Shown here: positions 46,692 through 54,882 of the stretch, piece by piece
How positions within the stretch are numbered: the first letter of the stretch is position 1
Layout of the letters: every line of letters starts with the position of its first letter
Source: Tenacibaculum larymnensis
GTDB lineage: Bacteria > Bacteroidota > Bacteroidia > Flavobacteriales > Flavobacteriaceae
Assembly (NCBI RefSeq): GCF_028829235.1
Contig: NZ_JAIWJY010000001.1
Span: 372,001-436,000, forward strand
Length of the DNA stretch: 64,000 nt
Direction of reading: 5' to 3'
Position numbers and translations under genes: made by a program
Notes under the pieces: model-generated
Databases searched by the model: none
The model's input: only the letters and a program-made list of their open reading frames with translations
What the model was told of the DNA's origin: nothing

Positions 46692-46699
46692 CAAAAATA
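46692..46699 (-). promoter_or_regulatory. Putative -7 box for prs
   Basis: TATTTTTG on the minus strand fits TAnnTTTG, 38 bases before the prs ATG at 46653. Confidence 0.55.
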
Positions 46700-46744
46700 A
46701 AACTATTTTAAGAGTTTAAAAGATATTTTAAATGAAATATTTTA

Positions 46745-46752
46745 TAGATTTG
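46745..46752 (+). promoter_or_regulatory. Putative -7 box for tRNA-Leu
   Basis: TAGATTTG fits TAnnTTTG and ends 12 bases before the mature tRNA 5' end. Confidence 0.6.
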
Positions 46753-46764
46753 CACTCTCCAAAA

Positions 46765-46848
46765 GCCAAAGTGGTGGAATTGGTAGACACGTCGGATTCA
46801 AAATCCGATGCTCGCAAGGGCGTGTGGGTTCGAGTCCCACCTTTGGTA
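46765..46848 (+). tRNA. tRNA-Leu (anticodon CAA)
   Basis: An 84-base class II tRNA. The acceptor arms GCCAAAG and CTTTGGT pair (first pair G-U). The anticodon stem TCGGA/TCCGA encloses the loop TTCAAAA with anticodon CAA. A long variable arm (TGCTCGCAAGGGCGT) and a T arm GTGGG-TTCGAGT-CCCAC are present. The discriminator base is A; the 3' CCA is not fully encoded (next bases CA). It has its own promoter and terminator. Confidence 0.97.
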
Positions 46849-46858
46849 CAAATTTTAG

Positions 46859-46886
46859 AAAGCTGAGTTTTTAACTCGGCTTTTTT
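46859..46886 (+). terminator. Terminator after tRNA-Leu
   Basis: AAAGCTGAGTT / AACTCGGCTTT stem (11 bp with one T-G pair), followed by a run of T. The gap 46887-47160 beyond it is AT-rich and holds nothing I can support. Confidence 0.85.
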
Positions 46887-47160
46887 ATTTTGAAATTATT
46901 CAATTTGTATAGAGTTTTTATTTAATGCTTCACGAGTTTCATAAAAAAAATATTTTAGGTAAATTTCATAAAAAAACCAATTAATAGGGTTCTGTTTGTT
47001 GTGGTTTTCTTTTTTAAGGAAACTGTTTTGTACTTAAAAACATGTTCAAGTTTTTATTCTATTTTAAAATATAATTTCTACATAGTTTTAATTTTTGGCA
47101 TGTTACTTGGTAATATTTAACTGTGTATCAAAAAATGATAGACATTTAAAATCAGATCGT

Positions 47161-48357
47161 ATGAAAAATTTTGTTTTACTACTTACTGGACTTTTACTAA
47201 CGTCATTTACGATTAATGCATCAGAATCAGCCGCTTATGCTAGTGAAGGATATTCCAATTATGGGAAATCATTCATTTTTACAGAAGCAGGTGTTGAATT
47301 TGCTGTGTATCCAGATGGTCAATTCGATTTCTATTTGAATGGCTCAAGAAGAGGAGTTAATATTAATTTTAATGCTCCTGGAGTAAATATAAGTTTTAAT
47401 TCAGGCTACAATTATGATCCATTTGTACAATATGATGATTATGGTGCGGTAGTACAAATTGAAGATATTCCAATTTTTTATGATCATTATGGTAGAATAG
47501 TACAGGCAGGTGATGTGTATATTAGATACAATCGTTGGGGAAGAGTATCTCGAGTTGGTGGATTGTTTGTTCACTACAATAGTTATGGGAACTTCTTAAA
47601 TTGTACTGGATATATTAACAGTTTTAATAGATATTATGTGTATAGACCTTTTCACAGATATTTTGCAGCCCCCGTAGTTGATAGGTGCGTGGTTTGGAAT
47701 CGCCCATATAGAAGATTCTATTCTCCATATAGATATTCGTATTCGGTATATAGAAACAATTATTATGATGGGTATTACAATAGGTCATATAGAAACCGTA
47801 GTTATTATAGGCCAGGGAATAGTGTAAGAAATTTTAACAGAGGACGTAGGCTTGCCAATGCGAGAAATGTGAATTTTAGATCGAAAGATCATAGAAGAAC
47901 AATGTATCAAAGAAACGATCGTAACTATCGTAAAAATACTAGAGAGAATTCTAGAGTAGCAAATAATAATAGAGATTATAGTAGAAATAGGTCTCGCACA
48001 GTAGCAAGAAATACTAGAACAGTTTCTAGAGAAAGAGGAGGTAATAATTCTATTTCAAGAAGAACTCCAAGTACGAGAGAAAGAAACAGAAATAGGGTGG
48101 CTGAGAAATCTAATACTAGGACATCAAAATATAATAGACCTACAAGAACGTATAATAGATCTAAAAGAAGTGTTCAAACAAAAAGTACAAGAGGATATTC
48201 TAGAGAACGTTCTACAAGTGTAACAAATAGAGATAAAAGAAGTTATAAAAGTAGAGGGAATTCGTCAAGATCCAATACTAAAATAAATAGAAGTAGAAAT
48301 TTTAACAGATCAAAAGAAAACGTTTCAAAATCAAGAGAGGTTAGAAGCAGAAGATAA
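47161..48357 (+). CDS. Secreted Arg/Ser/Asn-rich basic protein
   Basis: A 398-aa exported protein of unknown function. I chose the ATG at 47161 because it opens a signal peptide (MKNFVLLLTGLLLTSFTINA); the frame is open further upstream but without a signal. Residues about 35-160 contain repeated beta-type units with Tyr/Gly/Asp (for example YGAVVQIEDIPIFYDHYGRIV and RYNRWGRVSRVGG). From about residue 175 the sequence is rich in Tyr and Arg. From 230 to the end it is extremely basic low complexity (Arg, Ser, Asn, Thr), mostly with AGA codons. Such a tail could bind nucleic acid or anionic polysaccharide outside the cell; that is speculation. A terminator follows. Confidence 0.75.
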   Translation: MKNFVLLLTGLLLTSFTINASESAAYASEGYSNYGKSFIFTEAGVEFAVYPDGQFDFYLNGSRRGVNINFNAPGVNISFNSGYNYDPFVQYDDYGAVVQIEDIPIFYDHYGRIVQAGDVYIRYNRWGRVSRVGGLFVHYNSYGNFLNCTGYINSFNRYYVYRPFHRYFAAPVVDRCVVWNRPYRRFYSPYRYSYSVYRNNYYDGYYNRSYRNRSYYRPGNSVRNFNRGRRLANARNVNFRSKDHRRTMYQRNDRNYRKNTRENSRVANNNRDYSRNRSRTVARNTRTVSRERGGNNSISRRTPSTRERNRNRVAEKSNTRTSKYNRPTRTYNRSKRSVQTKSTRGYSRERSTSVTNRDKRSYKSRGNSSRSNTKINRSRNFNRSKENVSKSREVRSRR

Positions 48358-48380
48358 AATAGAGTTTATTTATAAATGAA

Positions 48381-48412
48381 AAAAAACCACACTTTTTAAA
48401 GTGTGGTTTTTT
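48381..48412. terminator. Bidirectional terminator between the Arg-rich gene and the mobA-like gene
   Basis: AAAAAACCACACTT / AAGTGTGGTTTTTT arms with a 4-base loop; A and T runs on both sides. Confidence 0.85.
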
Positions 48413-48497
48413 AATACTTTAATTTTTATAAAAAATAAATATGTTTTTTTGATGAAGAAAGACAAAAATGACGCATACAGGGTTTAGAAAAAGAAAC

Positions 48498-49610
48498 TTA
48501 TGACTTTTTTATAAAACGAATAGCTTCTTTAAACTCTTCAGGAGTGTTAATGTTTCTAATAAGGTTATCATCAACTTCAACAATTTCTACATCAGAGTTA
48601 ATTAACATTTTACGAGGGCAAGAATACCCTTGGGCTAAATACTGAAGTAGTTTTCCGTAAGCCTTTGGCTCATAAATGGTAATTAATGGTTCAGGAAATT
48701 CTTTGTTTTTTCCTTTGATTGCTGTAGCAACTTTACTTGGGTTTCTTTTCTGTAAAAGTAAAGAGATAAGTTCGTTATTTACAAAAGGAACATCAGTTGC
48801 TAGCACTAACCAAGCTGTATTTGGATTCTTTTGAAAAGCAGAACAAATACCCCCAAAAGGTCCTAAGTTTAAAAAGGTGTCGTGAATTTCATTTTTTTTT
48901 TCAGAAGGTTTTTGAACAGAAAAGAAAGTGTCTAAAGAACAGTTTTCTAATAACTCTTTAGCGTATTGTTTTTGAGGTTTTCCAAAATAACTTAATTCTG
49001 ATTTGTCACTACCCATTCGAGTACTTTTTCCACCAACTAATACTAAACCTTTCACAGGAGCAATATATTCTTCAATTAAATTTTGAATATGCTGCGTAAT
49101 TTTATCTACTTGGTCAATTGTGTAGCTAGTAATGTTTTTTATATGTGGAAAACGTTCTAGTAAACAATCAAAATAGGTTGAGTTTTCATTCAATAGAACT
49201 ACAAACTGAATATTTGTTAATTGGTCTAGTCGTTTTTTTACTGAGGCCTCTTTTTCATCATCTAAAATCAAGATTTGTTTTGCTCCTTGGTAATGATTCC
49301 CATTAATAAAGACAAAATCGTGATTGTAAAACTGTAAACGTTGTTCGTACTTGTTTACAGGTGAAGAAGTATTTATTTGTAAATTTCCTTCATGATGAAA
49401 GGTGTATTCAGTTAGTGTATTTTGCTCAACATCTTTAGCATGTGATGCATCAAAATATCCTAAGTTATAGTTTGACAATCTTTTTGAAACGTTATGAACT
49501 AAATCAGCGATAACCCCACACTTAGTTCCTAAAATAGCTACTTCATTAGGAGCAAAATTATCATTATGTTTTTTAACTAAGTTTGTATGTTTAGTATGCT
49601 TCTTATCCAT
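48498..49610 (-). CDS. MobA-like molybdenum cofactor nucleotidyltransferase with extra N-terminal domain
   Basis: Predicted to attach GMP or CMP to molybdopterin. The C-terminal half (about residues 188-370) is a MobA-type domain: LVLVGGKSTRMGSDKSEL (nucleotide loop), LGPFGGICSAF, and VLATDVPFVN (metal-binding Asp). Residues 1-185 form a second domain that may be a degenerate MobB: it starts VAILGTKCGVIADL where MobB has a P-loop, but no GKT/S is present. Total length 370 aa is about twice E. coli MobA. Its start overlaps moaC by 8 bases. Confidence 0.8.
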   Translation of the reverse strand: MDKKHTKHTNLVKKHNDNFAPNEVAILGTKCGVIADLVHNVSKRLSNYNLGYFDASHAKDVEQNTLTEYTFHHEGNLQINTSSPVNKYEQRLQFYNHDFVFINGNHYQGAKQILILDDEKEASVKKRLDQLTNIQFVVLLNENSTYFDCLLERFPHIKNITSYTIDQVDKITQHIQNLIEEYIAPVKGLVLVGGKSTRMGSDKSELSYFGKPQKQYAKELLENCSLDTFFSVQKPSEKKNEIHDTFLNLGPFGGICSAFQKNPNTAWLVLATDVPFVNNELISLLLQKRNPSKVATAIKGKNKEFPEPLITIYEPKAYGKLLQYLAQGYSCPRKMLINSDVEIVEVDDNLIRNINTPEEFKEAIRFIKKS

Positions 49611-50079
49611 TTTTTATATCTGATTTTCCACCTGTTTTTTCTACTAACTTTACTTCTTTAATTACCATTTTTTGACTGATAGCTTTACACATATCATAAA
49701 TAGTTAAACAAGTTGCTGAAGCTCCAGTAAGAGCTTCCATTTCTACTCCTGTTTTACCTTCGATGGTTACTTTACAAAAAACCTCGACATGCTCGTCGTC
49801 TACAATATTGATGTCAATATCCACTCCATTGATTAACAAAGGATGGCACATTGGGATGATATTAGAAGTTTTTTTCACAGCTTGAATTCCGGCAATAATA
49901 GCAGTTTGAAAAACTGGTCCTTTTTTAGTGATGAGTTCATCGTTTTTAAAATGACTTATAATTTCTGAACCTAAAAACATGGTGGCTTTTGCAATGGCTG
50001 TACGTTTTGTGATTTTTTTATCAGAAACATTCACCATTTTAGGTTGGTTTTGTTCGTTTATGTGTGAAAAGGTGCTCAC
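49603..50079 (-). CDS. moaC: Cyclic pyranopterin monophosphate synthase
   Basis: Converts the MoaA product to cyclic pyranopterin monophosphate, an early step of molybdenum cofactor synthesis. The 158-aa protein has the family motifs MVNVSDKKITKRTA, KKTSNIIPMCHPLL, GKTGVEMEALTGASATCLTIYDMCKA and a Lys-rich end. It lies in the operon between moeA and the mobA-like gene, overlapping the latter by 8 bases. Confidence 0.96.
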   Translation of the reverse strand: MSTFSHINEQNQPKMVNVSDKKITKRTAIAKATMFLGSEIISHFKNDELITKKGPVFQTAIIAGIQAVKKTSNIIPMCHPLLINGVDIDINIVDDEHVEVFCKVTIEGKTGVEMEALTGASATCLTIYDMCKAISQKMVIKEVKLVEKTGGKSDIKNG

Positions 50080-50110
50080 TCTGTATAAATTTTAAATGTT
50101 GAGTTTTTAG

Positions 50111-51304
50111 TTAAACTCGATATGTTAATAAAGGAAAAACACTTCCTTTTTTAAATGTTACTTCTTCTGTCTTTGGTAGTTCGATAAAACCATCTGCTTC
50201 TACTAAGCTAGCTAAATCCCCTGAACCATTTCCTTGTATTGGAGTGGCGTATACTTGTCCATTTTTTGAAGCCAAGTTTACTTGCATGAAACAGCTTAAG
50301 TTAGGTTTAAAAATAATGTCTTTAGCTAAAATTGCTGTTTGTGTTTCTCGTTGTAAATCTAAAGATTTATAATACCAAGGATAAAAATACACCAAACAGT
50401 TTACAAAGGTTGAAACTGGATTCCCTGGAAAAGCGAACACATTGCAGTTGTCTGTAGTGCCAAACCAAAAAGGTTTACCAGGTCGTTGCGAAACTCTATG
50501 AAATAATTTTTGAACGTCTAACTCATCTAAAACTTCAGGTAAAAAATCAAATTTACCTTTACTAACAGCGCCACTAAATAACAGTACATCGTATTGTTTT
50601 AAATACGATTCAATTTTTTCTTTTAAAACTGATTTTTCATCAGCAATATGAGCTGTATCTGCTTGAATTTTTAAATTATTCAATAAGGAAACTAATGTGT
50701 ATACATTGCTTCTGCGAATTTGGTGGTCTAACGGGTTTTCATTTACATCAACCAATTCATCACCAGTAGAAACAATCATTACTTTAGGTTGTTTCGCAAC
50801 TTTTACAGTAGCTTTACCTACAGTAGCCAGCACTCCAATTTCAGCAGCTGAAATTATAGCGTTCTTTTTTATTAGAACCTCATCTTTATTTTTATCAGAA
50901 CCTTTTCTGTGAATATTCTGTCCTTCTTTGATCTCATCAACAGTAACTGTAGCTACTAGCGTATTAATATCAACATCTTCATAGCGAATTACCGTATCGC
51001 AGTTATTAGGTAGCACAGCTCCTGTCATTACCTCATAACAGTTGGCTGCATTATCCAGTGTTTTTTGTGGACTTCCAGCTGCTTGGACTCCTTCTATTTT
51101 AAAATCACGAATACCGTGTTCAAAAAAACGATAGTTGATTGCAATACCATCCATTGCCACTCGGTTGAATGGAGGAAAATCTCTATCAGCAACAATATCT
51201 TCTTTTAAAATTCCTCCAATAGCTTGTAAAAACGGAATTTCTTCAATTTCAAAATCTTGTGTGTTTTCTAAAATTATATGTTTAGCTTCTTCTACTGTAA
51301 TCAT
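50111..51304 (-). CDS. moeA: Molybdopterin molybdenumtransferase
   Basis: Inserts molybdate into adenylated molybdopterin. At 397 aa it has MoeA length. Visible motifs: VADRDFPPFNRVAMDGIAI, VMTGAVLPNNCDTVIRYED, MIVSTGDELVD, the SGAVSKGKFDF stretch (MPT-binding GGxSxG-like) and FAFPGNPVSTFVNC. It starts 1 base after the stop of the small membrane protein gene, so the two are coupled. Confidence 0.95.
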   Translation of the reverse strand: MITVEEAKHIILENTQDFEIEEIPFLQAIGGILKEDIVADRDFPPFNRVAMDGIAINYRFFEHGIRDFKIEGVQAAGSPQKTLDNAANCYEVMTGAVLPNNCDTVIRYEDVDINTLVATVTVDEIKEGQNIHRKGSDKNKDEVLIKKNAIISAAEIGVLATVGKATVKVAKQPKVMIVSTGDELVDVNENPLDHQIRRSNVYTLVSLLNNLKIQADTAHIADEKSVLKEKIESYLKQYDVLLFSGAVSKGKFDFLPEVLDELDVQKLFHRVSQRPGKPFWFGTTDNCNVFAFPGNPVSTFVNCLVYFYPWYYKSLDLQRETQTAILAKDIIFKPNLSCFMQVNLASKNGQVYATPIQGNGSGDLASLVEADGFIELPKTEEVTFKKGSVFPLLTYRV

Positions 51305-51305
51305 T

Positions 51306-51524
51306 TTATATGTTTTTAAGAATAAGAATTATTCCCATAATTAATAAAAAGACAATTACACCCCATGAGTCAATAACAGATACTTTACCTACTATATTTC
51401 TTTTTTCATAACTTATTTTTCTTTCACTACTTAACCTAAATAGTAAGCAAATAATACTAAGGCCGATTAATATAATTCCAGATTGAATTGGATAACCTTC
51501 TATCGCATTTACAAAAACATCCAT
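51306..51524 (-). CDS. Small two-span membrane protein within the Moco operon
   Basis: A 72-aa protein with two hydrophobic helices (about residues 15-29, IILIGLSIICLLFRL; and 54-70, WGVIVFLLIMGIILIL) and a charged loop between them. It sits exactly between moaA (5 bases) and moeA (1 base), so it is co-translated with Moco genes. Its function is unknown to me; a link to molybdate handling is only suggested by position. Confidence 0.65.
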   Translation of the reverse strand: MDVFVNAIEGYPIQSGIILIGLSIICLLFRLSSERKISYEKRNIVGKVSVIDSWGVIVFLLIMGIILILKNI

Positions 51525-51529
51525 AAACC

Positions 51530-52519
51530 TTACCCACCAATTGTACTCATACTTTCGGTTACGTTTCCTTTTCTATTTGCTTCAGCCACAAAACCATTTT
51601 CAGGTTTTTCTTTTATCAGTGATAAAAACAAGGCTTTTAAATCCTCATTACTAGCGCCGTTTCTAATAAAGTCACGTAGATTAAAAACGCCATCATCAAA
51701 CAAACAGTTCTTAAAAGTTCCTGTTGAGGTAATCCTAATTCGGTTACAATCATTACAAATAGTACGAGTGAATGCAGGAATAATTCCTATAGTCCCTGTA
51801 TGATTTTCTATAGAAAAATTTCTAGAAGTAGATGATTTTTTTGAAGGTAGCTTAGTTACAGTGAACTGAGACTGAATTTCATCTAAGATTTTATTGTAGT
51901 TCCAAACTTCTTCCGAGTTTCGTTGTCCTTTACCATTAAAAGGCATTTCTTCAATAAAACGTACAGCAATGTTTTTATCTTTAGTAAGCTTTACAAAATC
52001 GTTAATTTCATCAGTATTAAATCCAGACTGCACAACTACATTTAACTTCAAATTCAACGAACTTTTTTCTAATAAATCAAACGTTTTATATACTTCTGGG
52101 AAAACATCTCTACGAGTAATTTTAGCAAACTTTTCAGAGTGTAAACTATCAATACTCAAATTAATGTTTTTTACCTTTTTAAGGCTTTCTATTGTTTTGA
52201 TATGTTTAGAAATAAGAGCTCCGTTGGTTGTAATATTTATATCATCTAACAAGTCATTATAAGACAACATTTCTAAAAAAGAAACAAAGTCTTTTCTTAC
52301 AAAAGGCTCTCCTCCTGTTAAACGAACTTTGTTAACACCCAACTCAGTAAGTACTCGAATTATTCGGTACATTTCTTTGTAGGTAAGTAGCTCTTTACGA
52401 GGTACAATATCAATTCCTTGAGCAGGCATACAATATTGACAACGTAAGTTACAGCGGTCGGTTACTGCTAAACGAACGTAGTTGATTTGTCTTCCAAAAT
52501 TATCTATGAGTTTGCTCAT
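51530..52519 (-). CDS. moaA: GTP 3',8-cyclase (radical SAM)
   Basis: Catalyses the first step of molybdenum cofactor synthesis on GTP. I start it at ATG 52519 (MSKLIDNFGRQINYVRLAVTDRCN, 329 aa), since MoaA proteins begin there; an in-frame ATG at 52543 adds 8 residues without homology. The radical-SAM 4Fe-4S cysteines are Cys23, Cys27 and Cys30 (CNLRCQYC). The second cluster lies in ICNDCNRIRITSTGTFKNCLF. The protein ends with the conserved GG (MSTIGG). First gene of the operon moaA, 72-aa protein, moeA, moaC, mobA-like. Confidence 0.95.
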   Translation of the reverse strand: MSKLIDNFGRQINYVRLAVTDRCNLRCQYCMPAQGIDIVPRKELLTYKEMYRIIRVLTELGVNKVRLTGGEPFVRKDFVSFLEMLSYNDLLDDINITTNGALISKHIKTIESLKKVKNINLSIDSLHSEKFAKITRRDVFPEVYKTFDLLEKSSLNLKLNVVVQSGFNTDEINDFVKLTKDKNIAVRFIEEMPFNGKGQRNSEEVWNYNKILDEIQSQFTVTKLPSKKSSTSRNFSIENHTGTIGIIPAFTRTICNDCNRIRITSTGTFKNCLFDDGVFNLRDFIRNGASNEDLKALFLSLIKEKPENGFVAEANRKGNVTESMSTIGG

Positions 52520-52582
52520 AGCGTAAAGGTACGGATTAATCAATCAATTTTTCCTGTCATATGTCATGGTTTTTGATATATA

Positions 52583-52625
52583 ACTTATGTTAAAAAAATG
52601 TTTTTTATATTTTTTTAACATAAGT
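52583..52625. promoter_or_regulatory. Perfect 17-bp inverted repeat in the moaA / large-protein intergenic region
   Basis: Arms 52583-52599 and 52609-52625 (ACTTATGTTAAAAAAAT and its exact complement) flank a 9-base loop. It lies 63 bases upstream of moaA and about 200 upstream of the plus-strand cluster. It could be an operator or an RNA hairpin. The rest of 52520-52823 is very AT-rich and holds no gene I support. Confidence 0.55.
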
Positions 52626-52823
52626 GTAATGTAAATTACTTTATATTAGTTGCATGAAAAGAAAAAGGAAGTCACTTGTTTTGAATATTGCTATTGATTA
52701 ATCTTCCTTATTACATTTTATAACTTACTTATTAATAATATACTTTTTTTAGAATCTGTTCTATGTCTAAATAAAATAGGCTAAAGTTAATTGTTAGAAA
52801 AAGTGTATATAAAAAAAATAAAA

Positions 52824-54878
52824 ATGGGATTCTATTTTTTTACAGATTTGAATGCATTGAGTGTTCAGTCAGAACAAAATTCTTATGGCTATGTAAATGT
52901 GAATAGTACAAATGATGAGTTTAATCTGCATAGTAAATTTTCAATTGAAGAGAACGCTTCAGTGTTTTCAATTACAAAATCACTAGTTTTTTATCAAGAA
53001 AATAGTAATGATTCAAACCTTTTAAATGTTATTCTATTTCCTTTAGAGACTAATTATACAGCAGGATTTCCTGTCAAGTTTTTTATTTATAGAGGAGTTT
53101 CAAGAGCCTCATTACTAGAATCAAATAATCTAATTAAAGAGCCAGATTCAACATGGAAGGAAGGCAATATTTTAGAGATAATTAAGAAAAATCAAGAAGA
53201 AATAAACAGTAAAACAGGGAGTGTTGAGGTTGCGACAGAAACAAGCTTAGGGTTGCAGTTTCAAGGCAATGATTCTGAAACATTATTAGAAAGCATTTTA
53301 TTTGATTTTACAGACTCTTTTCATCCATTAATAGTTCCTAGGGGATGTGAGATAGGAAAATTTGCGGGTGGAAGCAACTTAATTTCAATAGAAGTTGTTC
53401 TTGATAAAATAGGTGAAGATATTAACCTAGGCTATTTAAGAAAAGTAAAAAGTACAATAACAGTTGAAAATTCACCTATTAATACTATACTTTCTGAGAA
53501 AGAACAAAAAAAGCAAGTATTTAAAAGAAGATACCTTAAGGAAAAAATACTAGGCTTTATGGATATAACAGCTTTTTATGGAGCTTGTTTTAATCAAGGT
53601 TATGGAGTAGAGGGAGTTAATATTAATGAGGAGAAGTTTTTAACTACTTTTTACAACTCTAATGTAGTTTATATAGATATAAGGGATGAAAGAGGTTTTT
53701 CTTATAATCATTTTTTAAATTCTCAAGACACTTTAGCCGTTGGTTTTTATAATGATTTAGGGGAAGTTGAATATGAACAGGTAAACTATTATAGTGATTG
53801 GCCTATTTTAAAAATTAATAATAAGTCTTTTCAAAATGAAAAGAGTGAGTTTTTTATAAAACTTCCTATCACTATTGGAATGCCAGAAACAGCTAATATT
53901 TTAACTTCTTACACTAAAAAAGTTAGCCTTAAAAACGATAAACTTTATAAAAAATATAGAATACTTGCACAACAAAAAATTACAGGAGAAATAAGCCTTA
54001 AAGAGTCAGAGCCTATAAAGTTTGAAAATTGGAGTTCATCTGCAAAGTTGTCTGCTAACTACTTTTTACTTAAGATAGATCGTATAGGAAATAGTGATAA
54101 GAGCAATTCACCACATAAAATTTGGGATGCTTTTTTTTCATTAGATATGAAAAATGTTTTTGATACTAATGCTATTCCTGAAGGAGAGTTTAGGTTAAAA
54201 ACATATGCATCCATAAATGCACCTATAAATATAAACAAAGACTTGTCTGGATATTATAGTCCGACAATAGGAATTGTTGCAGATAAATACCAGGTATCAT
54301 TTTTCTCGTTTTATGATGAGTTGGTTTACGAAGAATCACAAAAAAATAAAACAATCCGCTCAAGTTTTATTCAAACAGGAAAATATAATAATGCCTACGA
54401 TACAACTAATTTATTGTACCAGGGAGGTCAGGCAGTTGGATTCTTATACCAAATAGTAACTAATAAAATAAGAAATTTTGAATTATCACAATTCAGTTTA
54501 ATTGATGTAGATAATAATATAAATGGAGCTAAATTTTTACTGCCTCAAAGTACAGCTGTGAATAACTATGAAGAGTTCATGCAGCATTTTGATTGCATTA
54601 CGTTAACACACGAAGAATATAATGCTTTGATAGCAAAAGTATCAGAAACTATTGGTAATGCAGATTTTATTCAAGAGCACCCTTATTTTATCAAAGGAAA
54701 ACAAACTAGAAACTACAATTATGAACAGTTCAACTTCATAGAAACAACAATAACTTTAGGAGTTCCAAAAGTGGTAATTACGACTGATAACAACTCTTCA
54801 ATTCTTATTGAAGAACACCCAACAAGTGCAATAGTAAATGATGAAGAAATAGTATTAACAAGTGCAACAGTAAACTAA
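52824..54878 (+). CDS. Uncharacterised 684-aa protein, first gene of the large-protein cluster
   Basis: I do not recognise a family. I start it at ATG 52824 (MGFYFFTDLNALSVQ) instead of an upstream TTG at 52791. There is no signal peptide or membrane helix. The sequence is beta-rich, with many Asn/Ser/Tyr, and has two apparent halves: about 1-220 (ending GYLRKVKSTITVE) and about 235-660. The C-terminus is Thr/Val/Glu-rich (ITTDNNSSILIEEHPTS...). No enzyme motif is obvious. It is followed after 4 bases by the 1237-aa gene, so the products probably act together. Confidence 0.6.
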   Translation: MGFYFFTDLNALSVQSEQNSYGYVNVNSTNDEFNLHSKFSIEENASVFSITKSLVFYQENSNDSNLLNVILFPLETNYTAGFPVKFFIYRGVSRASLLESNNLIKEPDSTWKEGNILEIIKKNQEEINSKTGSVEVATETSLGLQFQGNDSETLLESILFDFTDSFHPLIVPRGCEIGKFAGGSNLISIEVVLDKIGEDINLGYLRKVKSTITVENSPINTILSEKEQKKQVFKRRYLKEKILGFMDITAFYGACFNQGYGVEGVNINEEKFLTTFYNSNVVYIDIRDERGFSYNHFLNSQDTLAVGFYNDLGEVEYEQVNYYSDWPILKINNKSFQNEKSEFFIKLPITIGMPETANILTSYTKKVSLKNDKLYKKYRILAQQKITGEISLKESEPIKFENWSSSAKLSANYFLLKIDRIGNSDKSNSPHKIWDAFFSLDMKNVFDTNAIPEGEFRLKTYASINAPININKDLSGYYSPTIGIVADKYQVSFFSFYDELVYEESQKNKTIRSSFIQTGKYNNAYDTTNLLYQGGQAVGFLYQIVTNKIRNFELSQFSLIDVDNNINGAKFLLPQSTAVNNYEEFMQHFDCITLTHEEYNALIAKVSETIGNADFIQEHPYFIKGKQTRNYNYEQFNFIETTITLGVPKVVITTDNNSSILIEEHPTSAIVNDEEIVLTSATVN

Positions 54879-54882
54879 AAAA

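Noticed and set aside
52520..52823. Possible molybdenum cofactor riboswitch upstream of moaA
   Set aside because: Apart from the 17-bp inverted repeat I see no multi-helix structure or conserved riboswitch motif, and transcript starts are unknown.
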